64,000 nt of DNA from Sphaerosporella brunnea (taxonomy: Eukaryota > Ascomycota > Pezizomycetes > Pezizales > Pyronemataceae): NCBI GenBank assembly GCA_008704415.1, contig VXIS01000040.1:62001-126000 (forward strand), written 5' to 3'. Made by a program: the position numbers and the translations under genes. This document shows, in pieces, positions 11,388-25,385 of the stretch (positions are counted from its first letter, which is position 1; every line of letters starts with the position of its first letter). Below the pieces are notes generated by a model. It was given only the letters and a program-made list of their open reading frames with translations, searched no databases and was not told where the DNA came from.

Positions 11388-12227
11388 ATGTCCATGTTCG
11401 GCAGCTCGCGACCCACCGGCGGCCAGCCACCGCAATCCACTCGTACGCGTCGTCAGAATGTCCGCAGTGGTTCTCCTGGCCCGTCCTCAAGCGTTCCCAC
11501 AGGCGGCGGTCTATTCTCCGGGTCGACAGCTTCCGGCAAAGCTCCCGCCGCAGGCTACGCTCAGCAGCAACCGCTCCGGGAAAGAGAAGCACACTACCAG
11601 CCCGAGTTGACTCACGACCAGAAGGAGGAGATCCACGATGCGGTGAGTGATGGCATTCGAGCTTAGCTCTCCGCCCGCGACTAATCCCCGTTCGTGTGGC
11701 CTGGCAGTTCAACCTCTTCGACCTCAACCAGGACCGCAAAATCGATTACCACGAGCTGAAGGTTGCCATGAAGGCCTTGGGCTTCGAAACCCCCAAGCCT
11801 GAACTCACCGATATCATTCGTCGTCACGGCGTGCTTCCCAATGGCCAGACGCCACCACCCGGAGCACCAACCACAAATCTCTACATCACATACGAAGCGT
11901 TCGTGGATATCATGACGCAGAAGATTGCCGAGCGTGATCCTCTGACCGAGATCGGAAGGGCGTTTGACTTGTTTGCGGGCGTGGCGGGCAACGGACGGCA
12001 AGATGCCAGGGAACCCAAGATTGGTATCGACGATCTTAGGAGGGTCGCGAAGGAGCTTGGCGAAAACCTGGAGGAAGAGGAGCTGCAGGCCATGATTGAG
12101 GAGTTTGACCTTGACAACGATGGAATGAGTATGTCGCCCGTCGCTCATTCACACAAAATCGCTCGTATTTACTGACAACCCTAAAGTCAGCAGAGAAGAG
12201 TTTATCGCTATCTGTAAAGGGGATTGA
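11388..12227 (+). CDS. CDC31: Centrin (CDC31), EF-hand calcium-binding protein, three exons
   Basis: Exons 11388..11642, 11708..12128 and 12187..12227 encode 238 aa. Centrins act at the spindle pole body and in the TREX-2 mRNA-export complex. EF-hand 1 (DLNQDRKIDYHE, residues 90-101) and EF-hand 4 (DLDNDGMISREE, residues 219-230, split by the last intron) keep all calcium ligands. Hands 2 and 3 are degenerate: RRHGVLPNGQTPPPG sits where loop 2 would be, and hand 3 has DLFAGVAGNGRQ. The first 75 residues are disordered and rich in Ser, Gly and Pro, longer than in a typical centrin of about 170 aa. An in-frame Met at residue 3 and the lack of a better ATG support the start. Its neighbour is a pore gene; TREX-2 also docks at pores, but a functional link is inference. 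Confidence 0.93.
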
Positions 12228-13125
12228 TCGAGAAGACGATCAATGACAGTTGAAGCACGGGATATGCGTGATGTTGTGAACTAGGGTTTCAGGCGCAGGC
12301 GTTAATCATGACTGCTACTTCAAAAATCGGGGCATACCTACTTTCCTTTTCATGCCTCTCAATAATAGGAGAAATACGGGCTTCAATTAAAGCCCGATAT
12401 ATGGGCGGAATCTAGGCTTATCCGCCCGTCCTGGATTTGACACATTCCCTCTCCAAAGCACAGGAATCATAAGATATCACTTAGAAGCTCGATTTTCAAC
12501 CACAACCACAACCTCAGACCACCGCATTATTTCGTATGAAAGGCGGTGCGCCTTTGTGCGGAGTGAGCTTTTGGCGGTGTCGGGTTTGGGGATGGGTTAG
12601 GTTTGAGTGATGCAGGACTCGTAGTCTTTGGGGAGGAGGAGCTTAAGGCCCCGTTTGGATAGCTCGGTGTATGAGCAGAACGGCCATGTTCGCAGGCTTG
12701 GCGGTGGCAACAGGCCCGTTTGGACAGCTCGGTGGAAAGTGAAGAACCGGCAAGAACGAGAACTGTGAGAGAACTGACCTCAAGAGTTTCTCGCCCATAC
12801 CGGGCCTCTCGCGCAACCACTCTCCTTGCCATGAATCCACACAACGAACCCGTCAAAACCCCTGCCTACGACTGCGCCAGCAACCGACAGTGACATTCTC
12901 AGACCAGAATTTTTATGCAAATAAAAAATCCGAACCTGTATCCTCAGTATAGTGTGTCGCCAAACACTGCCTCTGTACTGTAAATGCTTCGGCTCCGGTA
13001 TGATGTCAAGTTGGAAATCCGACGTCCGATGCCGACACTTGCACCGCTACCGAAATGGCGGCCCACTAAGACGTGCCGGTTGATCTCCCGGCCAGCAGGA
13101 TAGCGCATTTTTTTTTGTTTTTTTT
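12228..13125. other. Gene-free stretch with a short direct repeat
   Basis: No gene is recognised here. CCCGTTTGGAYAGCTCGGTG occurs twice in the same orientation, at about 12652 and 12716, which is a 64-bp spacing. Upstream of this the sequence is unremarkable. The T-rich tract at 13109..13125 is the insertion point of the next element. Confidence 0.5.
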
Positions 13126-14188
13126 CGGTAAAAGTCTTATGCCACAGGTCTATTTTCTAATCAAAAATACCACACTTTTAGCGAGTGATATTTCGCACGC
13201 CGCACCGCACGCCGCACCTCGGACCTCACGTCAGACCTTGAACGCTTACTGCTAGCCTCTCTACTTCAGTTGTAGTGAAGTTCGCCCATGGCCTCTGAAT
13301 AGCCTATTTACACACCCCGGCCGGTAACTCTGGCAACACTCGCCTCTGCAATCGGGAGCTGCGCTGGCTCAGTGCAGGTAGTGCACTACACTGGGTGCAT
13401 CACTGAGGAGCATGGTCCGGAATGCTGCCTAGTCCACCCGCTGGCCGCTGCCTGCTGCCCGCTGTGCCGCGCTTTTGAATTTATCAAGAGTGTCGAAGCG
13501 TTGACCGTTTTCCACTTGCTTCCGATCGGGTGAGCTCCCGCTACAAGCGCTGGCGGCCCTCTAGCTTTCAGCCTTAGGCGGCATTACGAGGACCGGATAT
13601 GTTGCGGCGGCAGCGGTAGATGAACGGGCAGTAAGGCTATGGGGCATGCGGTTGTACGGGCCTAAGCGGCAGACCGATGTGGGAGGTTGAGGTGGAAGGC
13701 TTCGTCCGGGGTGGTGAGGGCGGTCACAGAATATCACTCGCTGAAAGTGTGGTATTTTTTTGATTGACACGGAAAAGTGTGGTATATAGGAAACAGACCT
13801 TTAAAACTGTAGGGGTATTCAATTTGGCTGAAAACGGCACCATATAGGGGTCGCCGATTAGCGATAGCATAATAGGTAGTTGTAGTTGAATACCCACAAT
13901 AAAAGATGCCTAAAATTGGGCATATTATGCGCCGTAAAAGTTGTTTCCTCTTGTCGCTTGTTTTGCGCCTGATTCCGGTGGATGTGAGTGCTAGCATGTG
14001 AGCCGCGATTATGTGGAGGGCCATAATCGGTGGGGTATTTGGAGCTTTATTGATCCCCGACCATCATTAAAATGAAAAGGCATATTATGTGCCTAAAATG
14101 AAAGGTAGACGTCCATATTCTGGTACCCATATATGGTGCCGTTTTCAGCCAAATTGAATACCCCTTGTGGTCTACAAGAGTTTTACCG
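13126..14188. mobile_element. Non-autonomous TIR element, copy 1, interrupted by a nested element
   Basis: The ends read CGGTAAAAGTCTTATG... on the left and, in reverse complement, CGGTAAAACTCTTGTAG... on the right. Arms run about 60-90 bp inward to AGCGAG. Removing the nested insertion (13811..14165 plus one TGT) leaves about 705 bp that aligns with 56013..56772, including shared interior blocks such as GGCAACACTCGCCTCT and GGAGCATGGTCCGGAATGCT. The left arm lacks about 30 bp present in the other copy. No transposase is recognisable in any frame. Both sides are T-tracts, so the element may target T-runs. Confidence 0.85.
13811..14165. mobile_element. 355-bp TIR element nested inside the element at 13126
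   Basis: Inverted arms of about 40 bp start AGGGGTATTCAATTTGGCTG, with the reverse complement ending at 14165. TGT at 13808..13810 and 14166..14168 flank it as a 3-bp target duplication. The uninterrupted copy near 56750 has AAAACTGTGGT at the same point, so the empty site is directly visible. The interior also contains TGCCTAAAAT and a reversed partial copy. It is non-coding. A 3-bp duplication fits PIF/Harbinger or CACTA-like elements, but the family is not proven. Confidence 0.85.
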
Positions 14189-14552
14189 TTTTTTTTTCTT
14201 CTTTTCTTTTTCTTATTGAGCCTAGTTACCGAAAAGTGAGCCCTTCGCACGAAATAATGCGGTACGTACTCTAGATCCGCATCCCCTATCCCCACAGCTT
14301 GTATATCACGGGTGGTGGCCGCAGTTGACCCATGAGATCGCATCAATAAGGGGGCGGACAGGACAAGGGCGGGGACGTTTAATGAACTATCGATATCACT
14401 TGCAGTAAGTATCTTAACAACGAGCTGTGCTGCTGTTGTCTGGGCTTCGAACCACCACCTCCCTCATATGCAAGCAGTTACCTCCCGCGCGCATGCTCCA
14501 CGTATTGATGACATTTTATGAGTTAAATGAATTGCCCTAGTATTGGCCTGAT

Positions 14553-14555
<3 letters not shown>

Positions 14556-14583
<28 letters not shown>
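14556..14583. repeat. (GT)14 microsatellite
   Basis: Fourteen GT units without interruption. The surrounding 14189..15915 stretch holds no recognised gene. Confidence 0.95.
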
Positions 14584-15319
14584 TGGAAAGCAAAGGCGGT
14601 GAACTAGCTATATAGGCAGCTACACGGGATAGGGAGTCGAAGGTGTACTCTGCAAATCCGCCGGCCCTGCAGCCCTCGACGACCTCACGAACAGCAAAGT
14701 AGGTATTCGCCTCGGATCGGACACCCGCCAAAGCCGCTCTTTCCAGTCCAACCGCATCACATCCAAGCCCTCAGCCCTCAGCCCTCAGCTCCAAGTGTAC
14801 GTCATCAGGGCCAGCCGCTTCCCCACAAGCCGCCTCGAAGGTTACGCCCTCCGCAGGCCGAAAAAGCCAATGCTTATTCTCTCTTCTCTCTTCCAAAAAT
14901 AACCCAACACATCGTGAAGGTTACCACAACCACACATGCAGAATACACGTCAATTGCAAAACCCTCAGCAACCATCAAAAGTCCTCTAGATATAACATAC
15001 ACACACTCACACACCCAAGTCCGAGCAAGAGCAAGCCAAACCCACAACCCACAACTCCCTGGGTGGCCGTTCCAACCCACCCAAAAAAAAGGCACAAACA
15101 CATCACCGCGCTCCGTGACAAAAAAAAGCAAAGGACAACCCTTCCCCCGACCCCGAATCGCCATCCCCAAAAAAAGGCAAGAGACTTTTAAGGCAAAGTA
15201 ACCCAAAACAAAATAAACCAGAAAATAAATAAAAAATAAAAGCAGGCAATATATGATGCTAAAAGGGTCATAATGGTTCATCACCTCGTTACGTCAAAAT
15301 CACGAGCCGCCAGACAAAG

Positions 15320-15323
<4 letters not shown>

Positions 15324-15359
<36 letters not shown>
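15324..15359. repeat. Poly(A) tract of about 36 nt
   Basis: An unbroken A-run downstream of the C2H2 gene, which lies on the opposite strand. No target duplication or retroelement body was seen next to it, so I read it as a simple repeat rather than a retrotransposon tail. Confidence 0.9.
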
Positions 15360-15361
<2 letters not shown>

Positions 15362-15915
15362 AGACAGGTATTAAAAAGAGCCATGTGGATTCAATAAGAA
15401 GTATGACATGATAAAGAACAAAAATCTCTCAAGTACGCAAACGCAAAGAGGAAAAAGAACACCCCCCGATCAACTTGAAAAGCACGGGCTCCAATCCCAT
15501 AGCAGTGGCAACAGGTAATAATAGTAGCAATAGAGGAGGAGGGGGAGGAATAAGAGAAAGACATTACGGTCTGGAAGCTCTTGAGATATCAGCCAGCCAC
15601 CTTAAAAGAATCCAACAGAAAAAAAAAAACAAAAAGAAAAAAGCACGACACCGACAACCAGTTACCTATAAGGGATTGAACCCACCCGATCTAATTCGCA
15701 ATGAAACAACACACCGCGCCAGTGAAATAATAAGACAAATAAAGAAAGGTAAAGAAGAAAAAACGTATTAAAAGATGACACCCAGAGGCACCGAAGCTAC
15801 AGCCGAGGAGCCGGTGGCGGACGTGGTAGGATCTGTCAAAACTACATCTTTCGGACAGAAAAAACCGCCCACAGAAAGAAAGTATCAGCAAATCTGTAAC
15901 AGATTCCATGTCATG

Positions 15916-17650
<1,735 letters not shown>

Positions 17651-20600
17651 CTGTGAGTTGGTCTGAGGTGGGAGGGAGGAGAAGGGCAACTGGTACTGGC
17701 GCCAGGTAGAAGTATATCGTGCCGAGGGGAGGAGTCTAGAATTTAGGGTGCAGCCGCCGGCGAAGGAAGCCCAGACAATTCGCCCGGGGGGGGGGGGGGG
17801 GTGAGTGGGGTGGGGTGGGGTGGGTGGTTGGGAAGGCGTCAACAATGGGCGGCAGGTGGGTGGGGCTGTCAGAAAAGCCGAATCCGCAATATGAACAGGA
17901 TTTAAGCTTGCTGCAGGCCAATGCTGGCTGACCGAGCAGTTTCGTGCGGGAACGAGCAGACGTTCAAAGTGCTTAAAGCGGTACGTGCAGGTACGTACAG
18001 CGAGCGAGCGTGCAGCAGACAAGACTAAACGTCCAATGGCGATCGCCCGTTGACAATTCTGCCGGTGGGGGATTCGCTGCTGCTGCTGCTGTTCGGGGCG
18101 AGTGCTACGTGAAATTCAAGTGGCAGGGGAGATGATGGAGGAACCAAGGCCGGAAGGGCAGACGAGGAGCAGCAGAGGACGGGACGAACGTCTGTCAAAG
18201 AAAAAAAAACGGGTTCCCTTTTGGGGGTCGTCGAATCTGGCAGGCGACGGTAACCCGCAGCGAACTGAAGTCACGTTCGCCGGACGGGTGGGTTAATGAA
18301 ATCGCACAGATGGGCAGGATGCACACGATTCGAAATCGGGAGTCGTGCAGGGCCCTTTTCCCCAAAAGCTTGGAAGCCGATTGGTGCAGGCAGTCCGCAG
18401 GCTCGGTGGTGCTAGCGCGTAGGGTGGTGGTGGCGGCGAATCGAGGGGACGTTTGTTTGTTTGCGGGCGGGAGGGGCGCACCTAGGAACAAGCGGCAAGG
18501 TCAGCAACCGCAGCCAGCACCAGCACTCCCTCCCTCCCGGCCCGCCGCCGACTCCGCCTCCTCGCTAACAACCCCCCCCCCCTCCAAGATCAAATAGAGT
18601 GGTCTGGGTTAGGTTAATGGCGGTAGTAAGGGAGCTCGAGGGGTGGTGAGACGTTGAAGAAGGTTGCGGAGAGCCAAAAATATGCTTTGAGCATTTTTCG
18701 GGTACCTACCGACTGAGAAACCTTCCAATCTTTCCCTTCCAAATCTCCAGTGTCCGAGCTTGATCAAGCCCTCTCCTGACAAGTCCCCCAACCGATCTCG
18801 GAAGATTTCCTATTTCTCCAAAAAAAGCACAAGCCTTCTTGCTGCGCTTATTCGCTATCTCTCTCGAAAAAATACCTGACGTTTTATCCGCTGAACTGTA
18901 CTGCGTATGTATTGCCGAGCGCAGATAAAAAAGAAACACCTTCGGTGGAAGATATGGCCGTCGTCGTCGAATAAAAAAATTTGAAAAAAAAAAAAAAAAA
19001 AAAAACAGACCCTCTTCCAATCCACGCACACAAGCACAGCCCGGATCAATTCTTGCTCCAAACACTGCACAGGCTCTCTTTCCCACCCGGCACAATCACA
19101 AGCAGGATTTCTCGCAGGAAGTGGCGTCAAGCAGAAGCGACTATCTCGTCCGTGCCCTGTGGATATGAACCATCCAATTTCGCCACGGCCGAAACAGTCC
19201 AGAAAAACTCACACAGCCCAAATCGCACGGAGAAATTTTGTTTTGGAAAAAGAGCGAAAATTTTGCGTCGGTGGACCGAATCTGCAGTCTGCAAAGAGCG
19301 GCGGGTTCTCCTCCGGCGGTGAGTGACGACTTGCGAATTCGGAAATTTGATTTTGGCGCGCGGTACGATTGGAGGGGACCGGAACAGTGTGACTGCCCGA
19401 GGAAGGATTATCGTATCTCTCTACCTGCAGGTTCTAAAACTTTGGTCGATTGCGTTTGTAACGTGGGTTCGTGTGGTGCGTGGGTATACCTGATGAGCAG
19501 CGAAAGTCGCAAACGTCAGACCCCATGCTCGCAACGCCGATTTTCCAGCATGAGACCATGCCACTTTCTTGAATGCATTTACTCACGAAGTTTACTTGCA
19601 AGCTTGACGCCCCCGAAATCCGGTTTAGTGTCTTTAGGCGATCTTCTTTCACAAAGGGCTTGCGTGTTCCAGCTGAGGCGTGCCGTCGGCAGAGATCAGA
19701 CGATTCGGTAACTACGAGCGGCAAGGTCGAGGCAAACAAAGAACGTCGCCGGGTGCGTTTTGACTCGGGAAAGCAGGAATTACTATTCTGAACGGCAAGC
19801 AAAGACGGAGCCGTATTATTGGTATTGGTATGTACAGGTTGGGTTGGGTGCGATTTGCGGACCGTCTGCTGAAGAGCAACGACTGTCGGGTTTGTGGAGG
19901 CAAAGACGCGGTTTTCGAGAACGAGTGAGCTCGACGTTGTATAATGCGGGAATGTGATATGAGTGGTATGTATATGTGAGTGCGACTTCGCGGCGTAGGG
20001 TTGCAATTCGAATAATCAGCAGCAGCGGACTGGGACCTATGTACGGCTTCGAAAGAGGAAGACGCGCCCTTGGCTGAACCGTTCAGGAGGAAGCCGGAGG
20101 TTGCGCAAAGCAGGGGGGGCGGTGGAGGGGGGGGCTGTTCTCTCGAGAGTGGTTTCTCTCTTCTTTCTTTTGGACAAGCTATGCTGTTGTGGTGGAGAGC
20201 GTCGGATGAACGAGATGGGGTGGTGGTCTGTGCGCGCGGTGTGGAAGGGGAAGAATAATCAATCCCTGGAAAGCCGACTCTAAGGCTCACGCGGCGGCGG
20301 GGAACTAGCACTACGCCCACCGTAAGCGCTGCTCGCTAGAGGACAATCGGCTTGGTGGAGCACTGTGCAACCGCAAGACGGTAGGTGCCGTGGCTGTCTT
20401 GCTTCGGCCATGGCTGGTGGTCGGCCGTCTTTGAGAACTGCGACTGCCGTCAACTCAGTGCCCTGTCTGCAAGAGGGGGCATGGTTGGATCCGGTTGCGT
20501 TGCGATTACCGTGCGGAAGTGGTAAATGCTTACGGACTTTGATTGATCCATCGCTCGTGGCAGCAGCGAACAAGGTTTCGCGCGTTGCAAGATGCATGGC

Positions 20601-21979
20601 GAACTACTATAATAGATCAAGACCTTTTCATTGTGCGTTGCGCTTTGACAGTCACGGCGCTGCTTGCAATTGACGGGCTGTACTTTCCTTGACCGCATGC
20701 GCACTTGTCGACCTGGACACGACTTCCCACCGAGCTGGTTGTTCACACCTTTCCGATCGTGATTGATGTTGTTTGTTCACGCCATGCAGGCAGGATACAC
20801 CTGCAAGCCTGCAGCATAGACTTCCAGCGCCGTGAATCTTCGTCTCCGCAAATAGATGCGTGGAGCTATCTGGGGAAAACTGGTGAATCAGGAGCAAGAA
20901 CCCACTGCTGGGGTACTGGGAATCGGCCAGCGAAACATTGACAGATACTTCATGCTTGCAATAGTGGGTGGCAGAGTAAGTGTGCACACAGCACGCTTCC
21001 TAACGCTTCCAGACTTGTGCCCCATTTGGAAAGCTGCAGCCCATATGCACCTTCTCGTGGAAGTTCTCTCAGGCTTCGGTCACACAAAGGGGGGAGGGAA
21101 CACCACACATGATCCCTGGGCTCGACTATCTATGACCCACCCTTCTAGATCTCGCGCTCGCTCGCCGCCCTGAGACGCAACGGGGGCACTCCTGCAGAAA
21201 TCGCATGACGAATCCATGCCAAACAACCACTTTTTTACTTCTCCCGTTACATGCATTTGCACTTGGAGAAGCACCCCGCTCGGGAGTCAACTTTGGCGAG
21301 CGCTGCATGACAGGTGCCGGAACGCAAGTCAACACCGCTCGGCAAACGGAAATCACCGTCACTCGTACGTCTTGAAGAAAGTTGACGGCGCTGCTAATAT
21401 CTCTGCAATATTAACAGCCATGCGGTGCGAACTGGAGAGAGGGGGGGAAAAGAGAAAAAAAAAAGAAAAAAAGAAAAAAAAGAAATCTTCAGCTGGCCTC
21501 ACCGCCACGTTCTTTGTTGCCAGTTGTATCTGGGGGTGGCCCATGCATGTCGCACTTCCCGGAACCTACGGATCTTCTGGGTGTGAGCGCCGCATCCTCA
21601 TGCATGCTCTTCCCTCACAACGATTAATCGACAGTGCAGCGGCCAATTACCATGGAAGAATTGTATTGCTGGTGTATGCGCAGCTTTCTGAAACGACAAA
21701 AGACGTACATCGTCGTGTAACCGTCATATAGGCGCAGCGTGCACAACCTATCCGCTGTTTCCGCTTGTGATGTAGACCTCCGAGATATGATCTGCCGTTC
21801 GGATTGTAGGAACATACCGCAAAGTATCTCAGCCACTGAACAGCCCGAACAACCGGGTCATCCGGAAATCACCAACCACCCATGACGCCGCACCGGCAAG
21901 TCTGTGTGCCTGTTCCAGGCCGCCACCCAAAGCATAACGGCGATCCCGCACCTAACACGAAACACGGTGAGTTGACCAA
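17651..21979. other. Gene-free 4.3 kb upstream of the C2H2 gene
   Basis: No protein with recognisable family features is seen on either strand. The stretch contains a G-rich block at 17788..17830 (a G-run followed by GGGGT repeats), a CTG-type run near 18077..18092, a poly(A) run near 18985..19004 and purine-rich tracts near 21450..21482. Long leaders and promoters are common for fungal regulators, so part of this may be 5' UTR and promoter of the zinc-finger gene. That is inference only. Confidence 0.5.
17788..17830. repeat. G-run plus GGGGT repeats
   Basis: About 15 consecutive G residues are followed by GGGGT units and GGGTGGTTGGG. Four or more G-tracts on one strand could form a G-quadruplex in the leader or promoter of the C2H2 gene. 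Confidence 0.7.
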
Positions 21980-23412
21980 CCCCCCAGCCCGTTTTCATGG
22001 CCAAAATACCGATGGCCAAGACATAATTGCTTCGCGCATTTTGGCTCTGGATGATTGGATATGAGATCGGCAGGGGGATTACTAGACTAACGTCGACATT
22101 CATCCGTCCACTTTCCACCACACATTATGACGCTCAGGATAAATGGTCATTTTGGTCTTGGAATTCACGCTTGAGGGGTTGCCCGTCTAAACAAAGCTAC
22201 AGCTATTGCCAAGAAAGACTGGGAAACAGGGTTAAACTCAAAGGACTTAAACCACAAAAAGTTCGAATTGTACTGCTTCAAGGCATGATATCTGGTGGCG
22301 GCCCAGCAGCCAGAAGATTCGGTGTTTGAACCAATAGAGTAATCTGTTGAATACCTCTCAATCTCTCCATCCCATAGCAGTATGCCCTTCTCGGTATGGT
22401 TTGCACATTTCCCGATACCTGTACAGTTAGTACAATTACCTCTGAACCAGAGTTAAATTTTGCCTAAGCTCTCCGGCTGAGTAAAGAAGGCTTTTAGTAG
22501 CGGCTATACCTTCATCCATATTATCAACAAGGCGGATTGCATACATGTTCCTTTGTTCACTCCTCGCACAAAAGCGGCAATCAACATCATAGAATATGGT
22601 TTCACCCCCAGTACATTATGTACCTCTATGTAATCCTCCACCCCCTCGGCCTCTAGCTCTCATCTCCTCACGAGAGGAATGAAACCTCTCTATGCAGTAC
22701 CCCTCCTCTCAACCCGCCACTGGTTGACGACGTTTTTTTTTTTTTTTTTTTCAGCGACCTGAGATGGCTGACGCCCCAGTTACCCATTTCATTTGATAAT
22801 AATCCTTCCCGAGGCCTGTGCGGCGCTATGTTTTGCTACTCCCAGGTTTCATACGTCCTTACATAATGATAAATGACAACCGTCGCCCAGGGTTGGTCAA
22901 ATCGCAGGGGGTGCACACTCGCGGTTTCCCAACATGGCAATGTTCTGGAAATTTCTCCGAACAGCCGTGGGAACCTTTTACTTCATCTTTTTTGTGATCT
23001 GCAAGTGATTTTATTTTTGGTAGGAAGTCTGTGCACCAGATATCACCGAAGGTACATAGAGACGGGGTTTTCCCCTCTTGGGCTGGGACGTTGAAATGTT
23101 TTTCTGTAGGGGTAGAGCGGTATGTATTCACTATGCATCTCTTTTGTGGCTCGACCGCGCTAATTATAAGATTATCTGCGATATCAACCACCGTTTATTG
23201 CCGAAAGTTGACATTGGCAGCTCACTAAAGTGCTGCAAGGGAGATGGCCCCTGCATGCCCGTGCCGCTTCCATGGGCCAAAACTCCATACAATACGATTG
23301 ATCTTAACTGGACGACGGTGTGTGCACCGGTGAAATATCCACCGCCAAAATGCGCATAGTTGTTATGTCTTGGCCATAGGTATGTAGTTTGGCCACGAAA
23401 ACGGGCAGGGGG
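21980..23412. mobile_element. 1.43-kb unit with long imperfect terminal inverted repeats
   Basis: The left arm, 21980..22044 (CCCCCCAGCCCGTTTTCATG...), matches the reverse complement of about 23343..23412 (TCCCCCTGCCCGTTTTCGTG...) over about 65-70 bp. Shared blocks include TGGCCAAGACATAA and GCGCATTTTGGC. The interior has no recognised transposase. It includes a T-run at 22733..22752 and, on the minus strand at 23191..22859, a 110-codon open frame (alternative GTG start) with seven Cys and no known family. No target duplication could be assigned. It is probably a non-autonomous DNA transposon. Confidence 0.65.
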
Positions 23413-24760
23413 ATAACATTAGCTGTGCTTTTTGCGCTCTCCAGGATTGTTGGACGAGGCCGATTCTATCACCGATTGAGAGATCATCACGGAGGGCTAG
23501 TCTCAGGCCGCCGCACCTTATCACCCTGTCAAAAGCCGTTGTTTGTCCCCGTGTGAACGATCTTGAGACAAGGCAAGATGCGCACCCGGCGGTGAAAGAG
23601 TTCCGAGGTGGAGAATAGGTTGCCGCACAGCTCGGGTGGCCCCCTGTCCAATAGCTTGGGAGTTAGTGAGATACGGCTTCTCAAACATCTCCAACGTCCT
23701 TTCAGCACAACTGCAGTCTGTCTTAGGGCCGCGACGTGACTACCTGCATAGATAGCCGCTCATCTGACAACACGCGGTCTGACGGCTTAGCGACGCATCC
23801 GCAAGATACCGCGCAACAACTCCCGTCTGTTGCCTCTCAACACAAAAGAATAAGCGAGTTCCGATAACGAAGAAGCAAAGCGGGAGGAAGCGGAGGTCTA
23901 CAGAGAAGCTTACTTTGCATGAGCGGAGAAACCTACATATGTAAAATTCATCCACTGGCGCAGCGACGGACGTCGCGGTTCCGAGGCACCGGTGCGAACT
24001 GCGAACCTTGCTTTTGCTGGGTTGGCTGAGACAAAAGCGTAAGCGCACAACACGGGAGCAGCTTTCGGGGCGAGAAGTCTCAGGCGTACCCACTTCCATG
24101 GACCACACTGTGGGGTACGTACCGGTACGTTCCCATGGTAATCATCATCCCTCCCGTGCGGTCGATTACAGATTTGCGGGGCCTAGATTATGCCTCGAGC
24201 TAAGCCTGCGAGGGTAGTTGGTCCATCATAATAGTAGCAGGTACTTTATGTGTAGGTACTCTATGCCCAGATACTATATATAGGCAGTACCGCAAGGTTT
24301 AATCTTTTCTTATGAACCTGATAATAATAATCATACGTACGGTTAGTTCCGGATCCGCGGACTGATGAATACCGTGATGCTTTAAACACATTGATAAGCT
24401 TAGGTAGATAATCGAGTTCTCTAGAGTTTTTTTCTTCCAAGAGGTAAGCAACGACTGACTGAGACAAAGGCGTGACAGCTTCTCTGGTCCGTTGTTTACT
24501 CCGGTGTGCAGTCGCGAGGGAGTGATCTCGAAATTGGCTGTGGTAGCCGAGCCTTCCCCTTCAGAAGCGCCAGTGTAACGCGGCATAAACGCGGCCGTCG
24601 CTTAATGAGCCCTGCCGAGACCAAGGCAAAAAAAAAACCTTACCGCGGTACATACTAAGTTCGAAGGGCCGTGCGAGATAATCACCCCACATCAATATGT
24701 GTAACAATAGCTTTGCAATGACCAGGGGCTTTTACATGCACACCAACAGGTCCTAAAATA
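23413..24760. other. Gene-free stretch
   Basis: Nothing recognisable. The only local structure noted is a 14-bp perfect palindrome, ACGTACCGGTACGT, at 24117..24130. Confidence 0.5.
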
Positions 24761-24875
24761 CCGTATAATCTCGATTTTAAGCGGCAGTGGCTAAGTGACT
24801 ACGCCCTGTGGTGAAGTCACTCAGCCTTGTGGCAGAGTGACTTAGCCACTGCTGCCTAAAGTCGAGATTATACGG
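24761..24875. mobile_element. 115-bp TIR miniature element (MITE), copy 2
   Basis: Ends CCGTATAATCTCGA in both arms, which extend about 40 bp with few mismatches to GGCTAAGT. TA flanks at 24759..24760 and 24876..24877. The interior again consists of AGTGACT/AGTCACT motifs in GTGGCTAAGTGACT-like units. Length and target site are identical to 1379..1493, so the two belong to one family. Confidence 0.85.
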
Positions 24876-25385
24876 TATGATAGATCTATGAATGACGAAG
24901 GCATAGCTCCAAGTTTGGTTGGCTTCTGCACCTGTCAGCACGGCTTTTGTAGGGGACTGGGCAACTAAACCCAGAAAAATCACGTCCTATTACGGAGGGC
25001 TAATTCACTCTGATGAAGAACCGCAACGCTGGACCGATTCTAGGCCCGCGCTGCGACTTAGTTGCCAATGTAGTCACCAATGTATGCAGAATTGCGTGAT
25101 GCATTCTTAGCCAAACACTGGTGACCCTTGCGGCCACCAGAGGTACATGCAAACAGGAAGCCGCTGTCTACCTATCTCTTAAGCTTAAGTTGCAGGATAT
25201 ACATTAGTACCCAGAGGTCTCGGCATGATCGCGAACCCAACCTCCAACACTAGGAAAAGGCAGCGCGAGCGTAGCATCTGCAAGTGGGGCTTATTAATTA
25301 ATGGGTTCGTCAACAATTCCTTGTTTCTGAGTTTTAACAGAACCTCTGGTTTTCTCAACAGCTCCTCTTACGATGCCTGTCAATA

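Noticed and set aside
14446..14472. tRNA B-box-like GGTTCGAAGCC on the minus strand
   Set aside because: The T-stem does not pair, no A-box or acceptor stem is found at the right distance, and no cloverleaf can be drawn.
17651..18022. Upstream extension of the C2H2 protein to an earlier ATG (18022)
   Set aside because: The added residues are Pro-rich low-complexity, overlap G-runs and do not resemble the family; treated as leader.
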